This document shows, in pieces, positions 1 through 8,733 of a DNA stretch of 39,371 bases (within the stretch, counting starts at the first letter, position 1; every line of letters starts with the position of its first letter). A program made the translations under genes and the position numbers. The stretch spans positions 1-39,371 of the forward strand of contig JAFZQN010000007.1 in the NCBI GenBank assembly GCA_017620375.1, in the 5' to 3' direction. The notes below the pieces were generated by a model that was not told the DNA's origin, made no database searches, and was given only the letters and a program-made list of their open reading frames with translations. Source of the DNA: Lachnospiraceae bacterium (GTDB taxonomy: Bacteria > Bacillota > Clostridia > Lachnospirales > Lachnospiraceae).

Positions 1-89
1 CGGAGAAAATGGGATTTGAACCCATGCAGCGCTATTAACGCTCTACTCCCTTTCCAGGGGAGCCCCTTCAGCCTCTTGGGTATTTCTCC
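1..89 (-). tRNA. tRNA-Ser (anticodon GGA)
   Basis: Read on the minus strand from 89, a 7-bp acceptor stem begins GGAGAAA and closes with TTTCTCC near position 2, followed by a discriminator G. The anticodon stem CTCCC/GGGAG encloses a loop with GGA, which reads UCC/UCU serine codons. A long variable arm (about positions 25-40) identifies a class II tRNA, as expected for Ser. CCA is not encoded. It lies at the window edge but appears complete. Confidence 0.93.
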
Positions 90-145
90 AAAGAACCTAA
101 ATCACCCCGTCACCGGGTCATATTAAATAAAGCTCCAACATATAA

Positions 146-174
146 GAATGACCACCATGCACAGGTGGTCATTC
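146..174. other. perfect 11-bp hairpin between the two tRNA-Ser genes
   Basis: Inverted repeat GAATGACCACC / GGTGGTCATTC with a 7-nt loop. On the minus strand it begins 16 nt after the 3' end of tRNA-Ser(UGA). The sequence after it (TTATATG) is only weakly T-rich, so it could be a poor terminator or a processing hairpin between the two tRNAs. The rest of 90-189 holds nothing I recognise. Confidence 0.5.
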
Positions 175-189
175 GATGTTGAATACTCG

Positions 190-275
190 CGGAGAATGTG
201 GGATTCGAACCCACGGTCCCTTACGGGATCACTGGTTTTCAAGACCAGCGCCTTCAACCACTCGGCCAACTCTCC
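190..275 (-). tRNA. tRNA-Ser (anticodon TGA)
   Basis: On the minus strand the acceptor stem GGAGAGT pairs with ATTCTCC and is followed by a G discriminator. The anticodon stem CTGGT/ACCAG holds the anticodon TGA, which reads UCA and other UCN serine codons. The GATCCCG/GGGAC variable arm and the GTTCGAATC T-loop are clear. It is class II, with no encoded CCA, and lies in tandem with tRNA-Ser(GGA). Confidence 0.95.
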
Positions 276-366
276 GAACAACGCTTAAAGATAATAACAC
301 GTTATTTACAAGATGTCAAGATGTTTTCTTATTTTTCGCGAAAGTTTTTTTGAGATACACCGGCTT

Positions 367-2574
367 TTACCAAATCCTGAATACAAGTCCGTCATAATCC
401 GACAGGTTGGAGATCAGTACTTTTCTGCCTTTTATCGCTATATCGATGTCTTCTCTCTTAAAGCAGTCAAAACGCAGACTTTCACTTTTCTCTTCAGCAC
501 TGTAATACTCAGGAAGTTCAAATGTTATGCTGGTATCCTCCTTTATTGCAAAGGTATTTACCACGGCCATGCACTTCTTCCTGTCTTCCGATACCCTTAC
601 CACTGCCTGCCAGCCCTTAAGGTCATTGTAGCTGTCCTGATACGGTCCTAAGCGGTAATTCCTGCCGTTCTTTATTATATCCGCACACTTTTTATAATAT
701 GCTATGGCTTTATCCGCTATCTCAAACAGCTCATCCGATATGGTGCTCATATCTCCCGACAGGCACATACGTCCGAGGAATGTATTGCTGAGTGAGTAAT
801 ACAGCCTCTTCTCATCATCCTTTGCCCGCAGTACTGCCCATATCTGGCTCTGTGCAGGCAGGATGGCTCTTGTGACATTGGCTGCTATAACGGGGATAGC
901 CTGCCATTCATGCGCATCGGAGAACGATGCCATCGATGTGACTGCCTGCATAGAAGGCTCAAGCCTGTGTCCGCCCGAAGAACAGTTTTCGATCACTATG
1001 TCCGGTATCTCTTCCCTGATCTTCTTAAAGAATCCGATGGACGCCTGCATGTTCTGTCTCAATGCTTCTCCCAAGGATTCCGCGCCGTCACAGCCTATAC
1101 CTAAGTTGTCGTTATAATCTACCTTTAAATACCCGAACCCATTATCTTTCAAGTTATCTATAACTCTTTTGGTAAGGAAATCTGTAACTTCCGGTTTCCT
1201 CATATCAAAGAAACGCCTGAACATGGTCTGTATCGGGATGCCGTCACGTTTTAACAGCATATCCTCATTTTTAAAGCTGTCGGAATCTTTACCGACTACT
1301 TCCATCTCATACCAGAGACCCGGGATCATCCCGCATTCCCGTATCTTGTCGGCAGTTTTCTTTAATCCTCCGGGGAATTTGTTCTTGTTTGTGATCCAGT
1401 CTCCTATATCCGACCAGTCATTTCCGTCCTTTACATGCCAGCCTGCATCTATGACACAATACTTTATGCCGTGTCCCTTTAATCTTTCCGCGATTGCTTC
1501 CATTTCCTTTTCATCGGGATTTCCCCAGCTGGTACAGTATTCATTAAAGATTATGGGAAGCTCTTTTTCACTATCAGGTACATTTTCCAGATTAACCGTC
1601 TGGGCATCGGTAAGACGCCTGCTCAATTCATCGATCGTACTCTCCATGCGGATAGTATCGGGAGTATCCGTATATACCGGCTTCCCCGCATTTTTGCATA
1701 CGGTAAGCACTGCCACAGGTGTCACAAATCTTTCTCCGGGTGCGATATCCTTCATCCAGTGTCCGAATTCTCTGTCGGCTATACCGCCCGAGATGGAGTT
1801 CTTTTCATCCCGGTTATAAACCTCCATCTGCCAGGATGAATTGATATACAGCTGGGCTCCTATGGAATATCCGATACTACCGCCTTCCTGGCCCATATCA
1901 GTTACCGCCATCCAGGGGAAGTAACGTCTTACCGGCATCGAGCCAACCTCACCGAAGCGTTCATTCGATGCTCCGATCCTCAGCCATGCAGGCTCAAGCT
2001 CCATATCAAGGAACCTTCTGCTCTCAAGCTTTCCTTCCATACTCCATTTGCTCTTCAGCCTGTGAAGGACAAGGTCCTTCTGTCTTAAGCCCTTGCCTGT
2101 GCAGGGGAATGCGCAGATATTAAAGGAAGAAGCCATCTCCAGCTTCTGCTTTTCTTCCGTCTTCGACTCAAACACAGAATATGTCTTTATATAATCCGAA
2201 CCTGTGGTATATTCAAGTACAGAGGTGATATTTATCCCTCTTCTCTCGTAATCCGTATATATACTGGTACGCGTATGCTTAACTCCGTTTTTCTCACATT
2301 CGGCCGTCTCCGTACGCTGCCCCAGAAAAACCATATCATTTGAAGACTGGCTGTTCTTCATGGAATGACCGTGTATAAACCCGTCGGGATAATTGTCTCC
2401 CACAAATTTACACTGTACGGCAGGTTCCACGCTCCACCAGCCGTCGAGTTCAATCCCTTCATCAAAGCCTTCGGGCAGCAATGTATATCCGATGCTGCCG
2501 TTACGGTTGTCTTTTATGAACACCGCAAGCATATCCCCAAGCTTAAATTTTGAATATATTTCCTTATCCGCCAT
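367..2574 (-). CDS. GH36-family alpha-galactosidase
   Basis: 735-aa cytosolic-looking glycoside hydrolase with no signal peptide. The (beta/alpha)8 part shows GH36/clan GH-D motifs: YCVIDAGWH in the middle, YLKVDYND with the likely nucleophile D486, and CSSGGHRLEPSM where the acid/base is expected. That position is Glu539 here, whereas characterised GH36 enzymes usually have Asp (RFDPG-like). The family releases alpha-1,6-galactose from raffinose-type sugars and galactomannan; activity on another alpha-galactoside cannot be excluded. An N-terminal beta-domain precedes the barrel. GAGGA lies upstream of the ATG. It is the last gene of the run before the tRNAs, and no clear terminator follows (only a weak AATAAC/GTTATT repeat near 295). 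About 70 nt separate it from ispD. Confidence 0.85.
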   Translation of the reverse strand: MADKEIYSKFKLGDMLAVFIKDNRNGSIGYTLLPEGFDEGIELDGWWSVEPAVQCKFVGDNYPDGFIHGHSMKNSQSSNDMVFLGQRTETAECEKNGVKHTRTSIYTDYERRGINITSVLEYTTGSDYIKTYSVFESKTEEKQKLEMASSFNICAFPCTGKGLRQKDLVLHRLKSKWSMEGKLESRRFLDMELEPAWLRIGASNERFGEVGSMPVRRYFPWMAVTDMGQEGGSIGYSIGAQLYINSSWQMEVYNRDEKNSISGGIADREFGHWMKDIAPGERFVTPVAVLTVCKNAGKPVYTDTPDTIRMESTIDELSRRLTDAQTVNLENVPDSEKELPIIFNEYCTSWGNPDEKEMEAIAERLKGHGIKYCVIDAGWHVKDGNDWSDIGDWITNKNKFPGGLKKTADKIRECGMIPGLWYEMEVVGKDSDSFKNEDMLLKRDGIPIQTMFRRFFDMRKPEVTDFLTKRVIDNLKDNGFGYLKVDYNDNLGIGCDGAESLGEALRQNMQASIGFFKKIREEIPDIVIENCSSGGHRLEPSMQAVTSMASFSDAHEWQAIPVIAANVTRAILPAQSQIWAVLRAKDDEKRLYYSLSNTFLGRMCLSGDMSTISDELFEIADKAIAYYKKCADIIKNGRNYRLGPYQDSYNDLKGWQAVVRVSEDRKKCMAVVNTFAIKEDTSITFELPEYYSAEEKSESLRFDCFKREDIDIAIKGRKVLISNLSDYDGLVFRIW

Positions 2575-2648
2575 TCACTAAATCCTCACTTATTCCTGCT
2601 TCTCCCCGATTTCGTTAACACCGTGATACCGTTTCCTTTTTACCGGCA

Positions 2649-3404
2649 TCAGTTACATCCCGTAAGATAAAACTCAGCTATCTTAATATCCTCAGGCGTG
2701 GTTATCTTGATGTTCCTGTAATCGCCCTCGACTATCCTTACCTTATGCCCGGTATATTTCTCCACCAGCATGGCATCGTCGGTAATAGCAGCCGTATCCT
2801 GCGCTTCTTCTTCCGCACTGCCGGTTTCTGCATAGTATTTTTCGAAAGCTTCCTTTATAAGACCAATCTCAAAACACTGCGGTGTCTGGATCCTGTATAT
2901 CTTTTTCCTGTCAAGCGTATAATCTATCTCCCCGTCCGCATTGATCATCTTAACCGTATCTTTTTCCGGAACGGCAGGAACACATGCTCCGCATTCTTTA
3001 ACGCTGTCGATGCACCGGTCGATCAGCTCCGGGGTAATAAGCGGGCGGACTCCGTCATGGATCAGCACATAACTGCTGCCTATCGCGTCCGGATGATTTC
3101 TGATCAGCGTTTTCAGTCCCTCGCATACCGAGTCGCATCTCTCCTTACCTCCGCAGCAGATGGCAGTTACTTTTTTAAACAGATAGTCTTCAACTATCTG
3201 TTCCCTTACATAAGCTATCTTATCCGCACCTGTCACAACTACTATCTCATCCGTTTTGCTTTCCTCAAAAGCCTTCAAAGTCAAACCAAGCACAGGTTGG
3301 GATGCGATTTCCATGTACTGTTTTTTGACAGTACTGTTCATCCTCTTTCCTGTGCCTGCAGCTACTATGATCGCATATACTTTTTTATCTGTTTTGCTGT
3401 TCAT
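2649..3404 (-). CDS. ispD: 2-C-methyl-D-erythritol 4-phosphate cytidylyltransferase
   Basis: 251 aa, slightly longer than typical (about 230). IspD makes CDP-ME from MEP and CTP, the third step of the non-mevalonate isoprenoid pathway. The N-terminus has the nucleotide-binding signature AIIVAAGTGKRM followed by KKQY, and the middle has LIHDGVRPLI, both hallmark IspD motifs; the C-terminus has ITTPEDIKIAE. The SD (GAGAGGGG) lies just before the ATG and starts inside the end of tsaD, so the two genes are probably cotranscribed. Teichoic-acid cytidylyltransferases (TarI) are related, but the motif set and length fit IspD better. Confidence 0.9.
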   Translation of the reverse strand: MNSKTDKKVYAIIVAAGTGKRMNSTVKKQYMEIASQPVLGLTLKAFEESKTDEIVVVTGADKIAYVREQIVEDYLFKKVTAICCGGKERCDSVCEGLKTLIRNHPDAIGSSYVLIHDGVRPLITPELIDRCIDSVKECGACVPAVPEKDTVKMINADGEIDYTLDRKKIYRIQTPQCFEIGLIKEAFEKYYAETGSAEEEAQDTAAITDDAMLVEKYTGHKVRIVEGDYRNIKITTPEDIKIAEFYLTGCN

Positions 3405-3413
3405 CGCGTACCC

Positions 3414-4520
3414 CTATCTCTCTCCAAGCTTCAGATTGGGCACCGCATTAAGGTCATATCCGTGCCTTGTCCCCGAAATATACTCATAATATGCGGCACA
3501 TCCTATCATAGCGGCATTATCCGTACAAAGCAGAGGCTTCGGATAATACAGTTCAAAACCTTCTTTCTCACATGCAAGCTTCATGCCTTCTCTAAGTGCT
3601 GAATTTGATGCCACTCCGCCTGCTATGGCTATCTTTTTATATCCGAAATCCTTTGCTGCCGAAATGGTCTTCGATACAAGCGCATCTACCACCGCTTCCT
3701 GGAATGAAGCTGCCACATCGGCAACAGTAACACCTGTCTCCGGATCTATAAGCTCATTGCCGTCAAATTCAGGATTATCGGTCTTTCTGCTGTATATCTC
3801 ATTTCCGTCAAGTCCCTGCTTCATCCTGCAGGAATTAAGATAATTAAGTACCGCTGATTTTAATCCGCTGAAACTGAAATCGTAAGGACATCCTTCTATA
3901 TGTGCTCTCGGGAAAGTAACGGCATCTTTGCGTCCTGTCTTTGAAACCTTATCTACCTTGGGCCCTCCCGGATAACCCAGTCCTATGGCACGGGCTACCT
4001 TGTCAAATGCTTCACCTGCCGCATCATCGTGAGTCCTGCCTATTATCTCATATTCCGAATATCCTTTTACCTTTACAAGATGCGTATGGCCGCCCGATAC
4101 GACCAGACAGAGATACGGAGGCTCAAGTTCTTTATGCTCCACATAATTGGCTGCGATATGTCCTTCTATATGGTGCACTCCGACTAAGGGCTTTCCTGCA
4201 GCATAAGCTATCGCCTTTGCTTCAGCCACTCCTACGAGCAGAGCTCCTACCAGTCCCGGACCGTATGTAACACCTATGGCATCGATATCATCAAGCGTTA
4301 CCTGTGCAGTATCAAGCGCCGTTTTTACCACCTGGTTTATTTTCTCGATATGTTTCCTGGAAGCAATCTCCGGTACCACACCTCCATACAGCGTATGCAG
4401 GTCTATCTGGGAATAAATGATATTCGAAAGTATCTCACGTCCGTTCTTCATGACCGCTGCCGCAGTCTCATCACATGAAGATTCGATCGCCAATATAAGC
4501 ACATCTTTTCTGTCTTCCAT
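3414..4520 (-). CDS. tsaD: tRNA N6-adenosine threonylcarbamoyltransferase TsaD
   Basis: 368-aa ASKHA-fold protein that transfers threonylcarbamoyl to A37 of ANN-decoding tRNAs (t6A). It begins [15 protein letters not shown] and has the metal-binding HxxxH as HIEGH (H117/H121), VSGGHTHL, and the C-terminal [12 protein letters not shown]. It is about 30 residues longer than usual because of an insertion near residues 225-255 after the [10 protein letters not shown] motif. Its partners tsaB and tsaE are nearby on the same strand (6581-7773), with rimI and rnz between. Confidence 0.96.
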   Translation of the reverse strand: MEDRKDVLILAIESSCDETAAAVMKNGREILSNIIYSQIDLHTLYGGVVPEIASRKHIEKINQVVKTALDTAQVTLDDIDAIGVTYGPGLVGALLVGVAEAKAIAYAAGKPLVGVHHIEGHIAANYVEHKELEPPYLCLVVSGGHTHLVKVKGYSEYEIIGRTHDDAAGEAFDKVARAIGLGYPGGPKVDKVSKTGRKDAVTFPRAHIEGCPYDFSFSGLKSAVLNYLNSCRMKQGLDGNEIYSRKTDNPEFDGNELIDPETGVTVADVAASFQEAVVDALVSKTISAAKDFGYKKIAIAGGVASNSALREGMKLACEKEGFELYYPKPLLCTDNAAMIGCAAYYEYISGTRHGYDLNAVPNLKLGER

Positions 4521-4547
4521 ATTTACCGTAATACTCTTTTCTTCTTT

Positions 4548-5159
4548 TTAGTTCAGGCTTTTTTCTTCTGCCGGTCTCCAGCCTGCTATCTTCCACTTTC
4601 CGCCGTCTTCCTCGAGCATGCTGAATTCTTCAAATGCCCTGTCCATTGAAGCTCCGGCTCTCAATGTGAAATACATCTTGATAAGTGCCGTATTGCCGGC
4701 CTTTGTCTTTATAACATTTATATTGCTTGCACTGTCTATCGCATATGAATATATGATCTTGTTTTCCTTACGATATTCCGAAATATCACCCTTTAAAAAG
4801 GCTATCTGTTCTTCCTCGGCATTATTCTCCAAAAGTGCATTTGCATACAGCTTACGTACCTGTTTTACCAGCTTTTCGATCTGCTCATCCGTGATATCGT
4901 CACTGTAAATGCACTTTGTTATCCTTGCATAAAGCTTTAATACCTCTCTCGGAGTAGCGGGATAATCATAATCAATATCTTTTTTTATGAGGTTGTCCGC
5001 TTCAGATGTCTCTACCGGTATTTCATTTTTGGTATCCTCTTTTTTTCTGGTCAGCATGAAATAAAGTCCTATAATGACTGCCGCCAAAAGTACACAGAAG
5101 ATTATCGTCCCGACAGGACTGTTTTTCTTTTTCTTATTCATACGGTTGTCTTCAGGCAC
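4548..5159 (-). CDS. membrane-anchored protein of unknown function
   Basis: 203 aa. The start is GTG at 5159, supported by AAAGGAGGAG about 8 nt upstream; the ATG six codons in is too far from it. A short basic N-terminus is followed by one transmembrane segment (about residues 15-33). The remaining ~170 residues are charged and predicted outside the membrane, with a DUF4878/NTF2-like flavour (helical region, then a strand-rich end GGKWKIAGWRP). I do not recognise a defined family. It sits between rnz and tsaD with short spacers, so cotranscription is likely; function unknown. Confidence 0.8.
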   Translation of the reverse strand: MPEDNRMNKKKKNSPVGTIIFCVLLAAVIIGLYFMLTRKKEDTKNEIPVETSEADNLIKKDIDYDYPATPREVLKLYARITKCIYSDDITDEQIEKLVKQVRKLYANALLENNAEEEQIAFLKGDISEYRKENKIIYSYAIDSASNINVIKTKAGNTALIKMYFTLRAGASMDRAFEEFSMLEEDGGKWKIAGWRPAEEKSLN

Positions 5160-5185
5160 CTAAAGTGCTCCTCCTTTCAAAAGTT

Positions 5186-6106
5186 TTAAGTTTCTTCCTT
5201 AAACTTGAGCGTAACCGTACGTAAATCTTTAGACGCAATGCTCTTAGGGAATATCTTTTTGATACTGTCAATATATTCCATGGGGTTCACCATGGAAGGA
5301 CTGTAATGGGTAAGCCACATCTCATCCGGCACAGGAGCTGCCGCAGCCGCTAACCTTGCAGCTTCCTGACAGGTCATATGCTTATGTTCAATAGCTTTAT
5401 TGTCCTTGTCATCCTCTCCGTACATGCCCTCACAGATGAAGATATCAGACCCGGCCGCCATCTCCGAGATGACCTTTACCGGACGTGTATCGGTACAATA
5501 TGTTACCTTTATACCTTTTCTTTCAGGACCGAGGATCATATCTCGGGTATATGTCACGCCGTCAATCTCAACTGTCTGCCCTTTTTGCAGCCGGCTCCAC
5601 GCCCTCATGGGCACATTGTTCTTTTCTGCTTTTTCAGGGTCGAATTTCCCGGCCCGGTCTATGTTTATCGTATATCCGTAGCAGGTTACCCTGTGGTTTA
5701 CCTTAAATGCGGTGATCCTGTATCCGAAAAGTGTATACTCACACACAGGCTCAGTCAGTTCTATAAACCTGATCTCAAACGGAAGCTCAGGTGCGATGAT
5801 CCTTAATGCGTTAACCGTTTTTTCAAGTCCTTTGGGCCCTATAATGGTCACCGGCTCCGTGCGCTCCGCGTTACCCATGGAAAGAAGCAGTCCCGGAAGT
5901 CCGCTTATGTGATCTCCGTGAAAATGAGTGATACAGATAACATCTATATCGTGAAAGCTCCAGCCGCGCTCGCGGATAGCCACCTGAGTGCCTTCCCCGC
6001 AGTCGATCAGCAGGCTGCTCCCGTTAAATCTGGTCATAAGTGAAGTAAGTCTTCTGTACGGAAGCGGCATCATACCGCCTGTTCCGAGCAAACATAGATC
6101 AAGCAT
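5186..6106 (-). CDS. rnz: ribonuclease Z
   Basis: 306-aa metallo-beta-lactamase-fold endonuclease that trims the 3' trailer of tRNA precursors, needed where CCA is not encoded; the three tRNAs in this window lack encoded CCA. It starts LCLLGTGGMMPLP and carries the metal motif HFHGDH at residues 61-66, an FKVNHRV segment, YCTDTRP, and a C-terminal EHKHMTCQEAA / LTHYSPSM pair, matching the RNase Z order. The length is typical for the short bacterial form. It lies between rimI and the unknown gene in the t6A cluster. Confidence 0.93.
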   Translation of the reverse strand: MLDLCLLGTGGMMPLPYRRLTSLMTRFNGSSLLIDCGEGTQVAIRERGWSFHDIDVICITHFHGDHISGLPGLLLSMGNAERTEPVTIIGPKGLEKTVNALRIIAPELPFEIRFIELTEPVCEYTLFGYRITAFKVNHRVTCYGYTINIDRAGKFDPEKAEKNNVPMRAWSRLQKGQTVEIDGVTYTRDMILGPERKGIKVTYCTDTRPVKVISEMAAGSDIFICEGMYGEDDKDNKAIEHKHMTCQEAARLAAAAAPVPDEMWLTHYSPSMVNPMEYIDSIKKIFPKSIASKDLRTVTLKFKEET

Positions 6107-6138
6107 ATCTTTTATTCCTTTAATTCCGGTATCCCGGA

Positions 6139-6591
6139 TCAGTTCTTTACACAGCTCATCAGTACGGCATTTTCAACGGGCCGGCTGTAATATGAGTCTC
6201 TTCTTCCTGTTTCGGTAAAGCCGAGCTTCCTGTAGAGACTTATAGCCGGATGATTACTCTCGCGTACCTCAAGATAAAACAGTCTTGCACCCGTTTCGGA
6301 TGCTTTTTTCATAACGGTGGTCAATAGCTTTTCTCCGATGCCTTTTCTTCTATATGGCATCCCGACCGCGATCTTTAATATCTCACACTCATCGAGCACC
6401 TGCATGACGACACAATATGCCGCAACCTGTCCGTCAGATCTTGCAACATAATAAGACTGTCCCTTCCCGTCTTTATAGTTTTTATAAGTTCCTTCGGACC
6501 ACAAGTCACTGAAAGTAGCCTTTTCTATCTCATAGACAAAAGGAACGTCTTCGTCATTCATTTGGCGAATTTCTGGATCTTCATTGTTCAT
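6139..6591 (-). CDS. rimI: ribosomal protein S18-alanine N-acetyltransferase RimI-like
   Basis: 150-aa GNAT acetyltransferase. I place the start at the ATG at 6591 (MNNEDPEI), which overlaps tsaB by 11 nt; a GTG six codons upstream (6609) is possible but has a poorer SD. It shows the acetyl-CoA loop VGMPYRRKGIGEKLL, LEVRESNHPAI and LYRKLGF, the RimI pattern. RimI acetylates the N-terminus of S18 in E. coli; in Firmicutes the substrate is less certain. Its position directly after tsaB is a common arrangement. Confidence 0.9.
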   Translation of the reverse strand: MNNEDPEIRQMNDEDVPFVYEIEKATFSDLWSEGTYKNYKDGKGQSYYVARSDGQVAAYCVVMQVLDECEILKIAVGMPYRRKGIGEKLLTTVMKKASETGARLFYLEVRESNHPAISLYRKLGFTETGRRDSYYSRPVENAVLMSCVKN

Positions 6592-7315
6592 TCTCTGCTT
6601 CTCTTTCACGTTCGGCCTGGGATTTTCTTAAGTATACCGGAACATGTTCATCTGCACTCACTGCTTTTCCGTTCAGGTATATGAACTCACCTATGGCCGC
6701 TACCGATGATGCTTTCTGCAGGAGCAGCGTTTCAGGAGCAAATGCACACTTCTGTTTAAAATTATTAACGATGTGATCACGATTAACCGGTACACCGTCT
6801 CCGTTAAAAATGACTTTTCTTCCGAATTTCTCAAGTTCTTCCAGTATTTCGTCAAGCGGACATGCTTTTTCAGCAATAATCCGCTTCATTTCATAGGATC
6901 CGGTTTTCCCCTCATCTGATGCCGGTACAAACTCATATGCTGCAGTATATACTTCTTGCCTCCTCGCATCCATGATGGGACAGATGATGCAGCCTTCATT
7001 ACCGTATAAGTTATAAGCTAAAGCATCAAGTGATGACACCTCGGCTACGGGAATATTAAGAGCCAGTCCCAGTCCCTTTGCCGTTGCAGAGCCAATTCTC
7101 AGTCCCGTAAATGACCCGGGTCCTCTTGATATGGCTATGCAGTCCAGCTGCTTAGGTTCAATCCCTGCAGCCTTCATTACCTCATCTATCATCGGCAGCA
7201 ATGTCTGCGAATGGGTCTTTTTATTATTTACTGTATACTCCGCTGCGAGCTTTCCGTCCGTCATGACGGCCACCGCAGCTGTAAGTCCCGAACTGTCTAA
7301 TGCTAATGTGTTCAT
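6581..7315 (-). CDS. tsaB: tRNA threonylcarbamoyladenosine biosynthesis protein TsaB
   Basis: 244-aa ASKHA-fold paralogue of TsaD that forms the TsaB-TsaD-TsaE complex for t6A. It begins TLALDSSGLTAAVAV and has SRGPGSFTGLRIG at about residues 65-77 and KGLGLALNIPVAEVSSLDAL, all typical of TsaB. Length is normal for Firmicutes. It starts about 30 nt after the end of tsaE, and its 3' end overlaps rimI. Confidence 0.95.
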   Translation of the reverse strand: MNTLALDSSGLTAAVAVMTDGKLAAEYTVNNKKTHSQTLLPMIDEVMKAAGIEPKQLDCIAISRGPGSFTGLRIGSATAKGLGLALNIPVAEVSSLDALAYNLYGNEGCIICPIMDARRQEVYTAAYEFVPASDEGKTGSYEMKRIIAEKACPLDEILEELEKFGRKVIFNGDGVPVNRDHIVNNFKQKCAFAPETLLLQKASSVAAIGEFIYLNGKAVSADEHVPVYLRKSQAEREREAENEQ

Positions 7316-7344
7316 TTTGACTTTTGATTCCTTTCGCCAAAAAA

Positions 7345-7773
7345 TCAGGGCTGATCATCAATTTCAATCCGCCGGTAATCAAATCCTTTTCCGGCATCCT
7401 TTTTTAATCTTATCCTTATGGCATTATCGGGGATAAGTTCCCTTATCATATCGGACCACTCTATGACTGTCACACCGTCACCGTAGAAGTAGTCTTCGTA
7501 GCCTATCTCATCCATCTCGGCAGGATCTTCTATCCTGTATACATCGAAATGGTAAAACGGAAGCCTGCCCTCGGTATATTCCTTTACGACGGTAAAAGTC
7601 GGGCTGCTTACAGGTTCGGTGATACCGAGCCCTAAGGCTATCCCTTTTGCTATGACGGTCTTGCCGGTACCAAGGTCACCGTCCAAACATATCACGGTAC
7701 CCGGTACGGCTTTTTCACCCAGACTCTTTCCGAATTCCAGAGTCTCTTTATCTGAATATGTTTCTGTTAACAT
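7345..7773 (-). CDS. tsaE: tRNA threonylcarbamoyladenosine biosynthesis ATPase TsaE
   Basis: About 142 aa P-loop ATPase that energises the TsaB/TsaD complex. Walker A is GDLGTGKT, and YHFDVYRIEDPAEMDEIGYEDY and VIEWSD are the family signatures. I choose ATG 7773 (MLTETYSD) because AAAAAGGG lies just upstream and family members start here. An ATG at 7794 overlaps the upstream stop as ATGA and could be used by translational coupling, adding seven residues, but its AAAGG abuts the start codon. Confidence 0.93.
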   Translation of the reverse strand: MLTETYSDKETLEFGKSLGEKAVPGTVICLDGDLGTGKTVIAKGIALGLGITEPVSSPTFTVVKEYTEGRLPFYHFDVYRIEDPAEMDEIGYEDYFYGDGVTVIEWSDMIRELIPDNAIRIRLKKDAGKGFDYRRIEIDDQP

Positions 7774-7790
7774 GATCCCTTTTTCGTTTT

Positions 7791-8570
7791 TCATCCTTTA
7801 AAGTTTTTAACGTTTTCACGGATAAGCTGAACGAATGTCTCCTCATTTGAACCCAGATCAGCTTTTGTAGCAAGGAATGCTCTCATCTTTCCGAGATATA
7901 CATAATAAGCGGTTTTGCCTTTAACCACTTTCATGATGTTCTCATATTTGTAAGGAGCATACTCCTGCATTCTCTTCATATCAAAACCTGCATCACTGAA
8001 GGTATATGTGATAACACCTTCGCCGGTGCTCATTGCTTCAGCCTGCTTCTTCGACCTCTTTCTGATGCTTAACGGACTGTTTATGGCAACAAACAGGAAT
8101 ACGCCTGCGAATATACAGCCCTGCATGATATTGCCGTCCATGAAGCTCCATACCGCCATAACAACCGAAGCCACAAGAAGAAGGATGGCGATCACGCCTA
8201 CCACGCTGCAATATGTATGGTAAAACATAAATCTGAATATGTCATCGGCAGTGGGCTTACCTTCAAATCTGAAAACTCTTCCGTAATGCTCCATTGGAGG
8301 TTCGTTTTTATCCTTAGGCTCTTCCTCTTCTTCCGCTTCTTCTCCGTCTTCTTCAGTCTCTGTCATATCTGCATCATTTTCATCGGTATCTTCTTCATAT
8401 TCATCATATGTATCACCGTCCTCAACCTCTCCGTTAGCTTCTTCAAGCTCTTCCTCGGAAAGTGTAGAAAGTGATGCAAGCTCTGCTATAGACCTGCCTG
8501 TTCTCGCCGGTGCCTGTGCTTTTTTTACTGATGATTCATCATCTGTTTTTTCTTTTAATTTCAGATCCAT
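7791..8570 (-). CDS. YcxB-like membrane protein with acidic N-terminal region
   Basis: About 259 aa. The ORF extends to 8663, but I place the start at ATG 8570 (MDLKLKEK): GAAAGGA lies 7-8 nt upstream, and a TATAAT box (8616-8621) sits inside the longer reading. Residues about 30-85 are extremely rich in Asp/Glu and probably disordered. Two transmembrane segments follow (about 125-170), then a C-terminal cytosolic domain with the pattern GVITYTFSDAGFD...YKYENIMKVV, resembling the YcxB-like C-terminal domain (PF14317, from memory). Function unknown. Its stop overlaps the alternative tsaE start. Confidence 0.75.
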   Translation of the reverse strand: MDLKLKEKTDDESSVKKAQAPARTGRSIAELASLSTLSEEELEEANGEVEDGDTYDEYEEDTDENDADMTETEEDGEEAEEEEEPKDKNEPPMEHYGRVFRFEGKPTADDIFRFMFYHTYCSVVGVIAILLLVASVVMAVWSFMDGNIMQGCIFAGVFLFVAINSPLSIRKRSKKQAEAMSTGEGVITYTFSDAGFDMKRMQEYAPYKYENIMKVVKGKTAYYVYLGKMRAFLATKADLGSNEETFVQLIRENVKNFKG

Positions 8571-8615
8571 TTGATAGTCCTTTCTTATCTTCCTATTCAT
8601 ACGGCCTTTTATGAT

Positions 8616-8642
8616 ATTATAATACAACTGAAAGCCATACAA
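8616..8642 (-). promoter_or_regulatory. candidate promoter for the ycxB-like/tsaE/tsaB run
   Basis: On the minus strand a perfect TATAAT (8616-8621) lies 46 nt before the chosen start. A TTGTAT (8637-8642) precedes it with 15-nt spacing, shorter than optimal, so the -35 is uncertain. It sits just downstream of the ribU terminator, where a new transcription unit is expected to begin. Confidence 0.5.
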
Positions 8643-8683
8643 CTCCTTTATACATTTTGCCACACCATCATAAAAAAAGCAAC

Positions 8684-8719
8684 AAAAAAATCGCAGAAGC
8701 CTTCAGGAACCCCTGCGAT
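8684..8719 (-). terminator. intrinsic terminator of ribU
   Basis: On the minus strand ATCGCAG pairs with CTGCGAT around a ~16-nt loop that contains a smaller hairpin, followed at once by seven T residues. It lies 15 nt after the ribU stop codon. Confidence 0.9.
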
Positions 8720-8733
8720 CTGAAATCTTAACT

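Noticed and set aside
2745-3602. 285-aa plus-strand ORF
   Set aside because: Antisense to the well-supported ispD and tsaD genes; low-complexity, Cys/Phe-rich translation with no family motif or SD.
8571-8663. Upstream extension of the YcxB-like gene
   Set aside because: Contains a TATAAT promoter element, and a good SD precedes the internal ATG at 8570.
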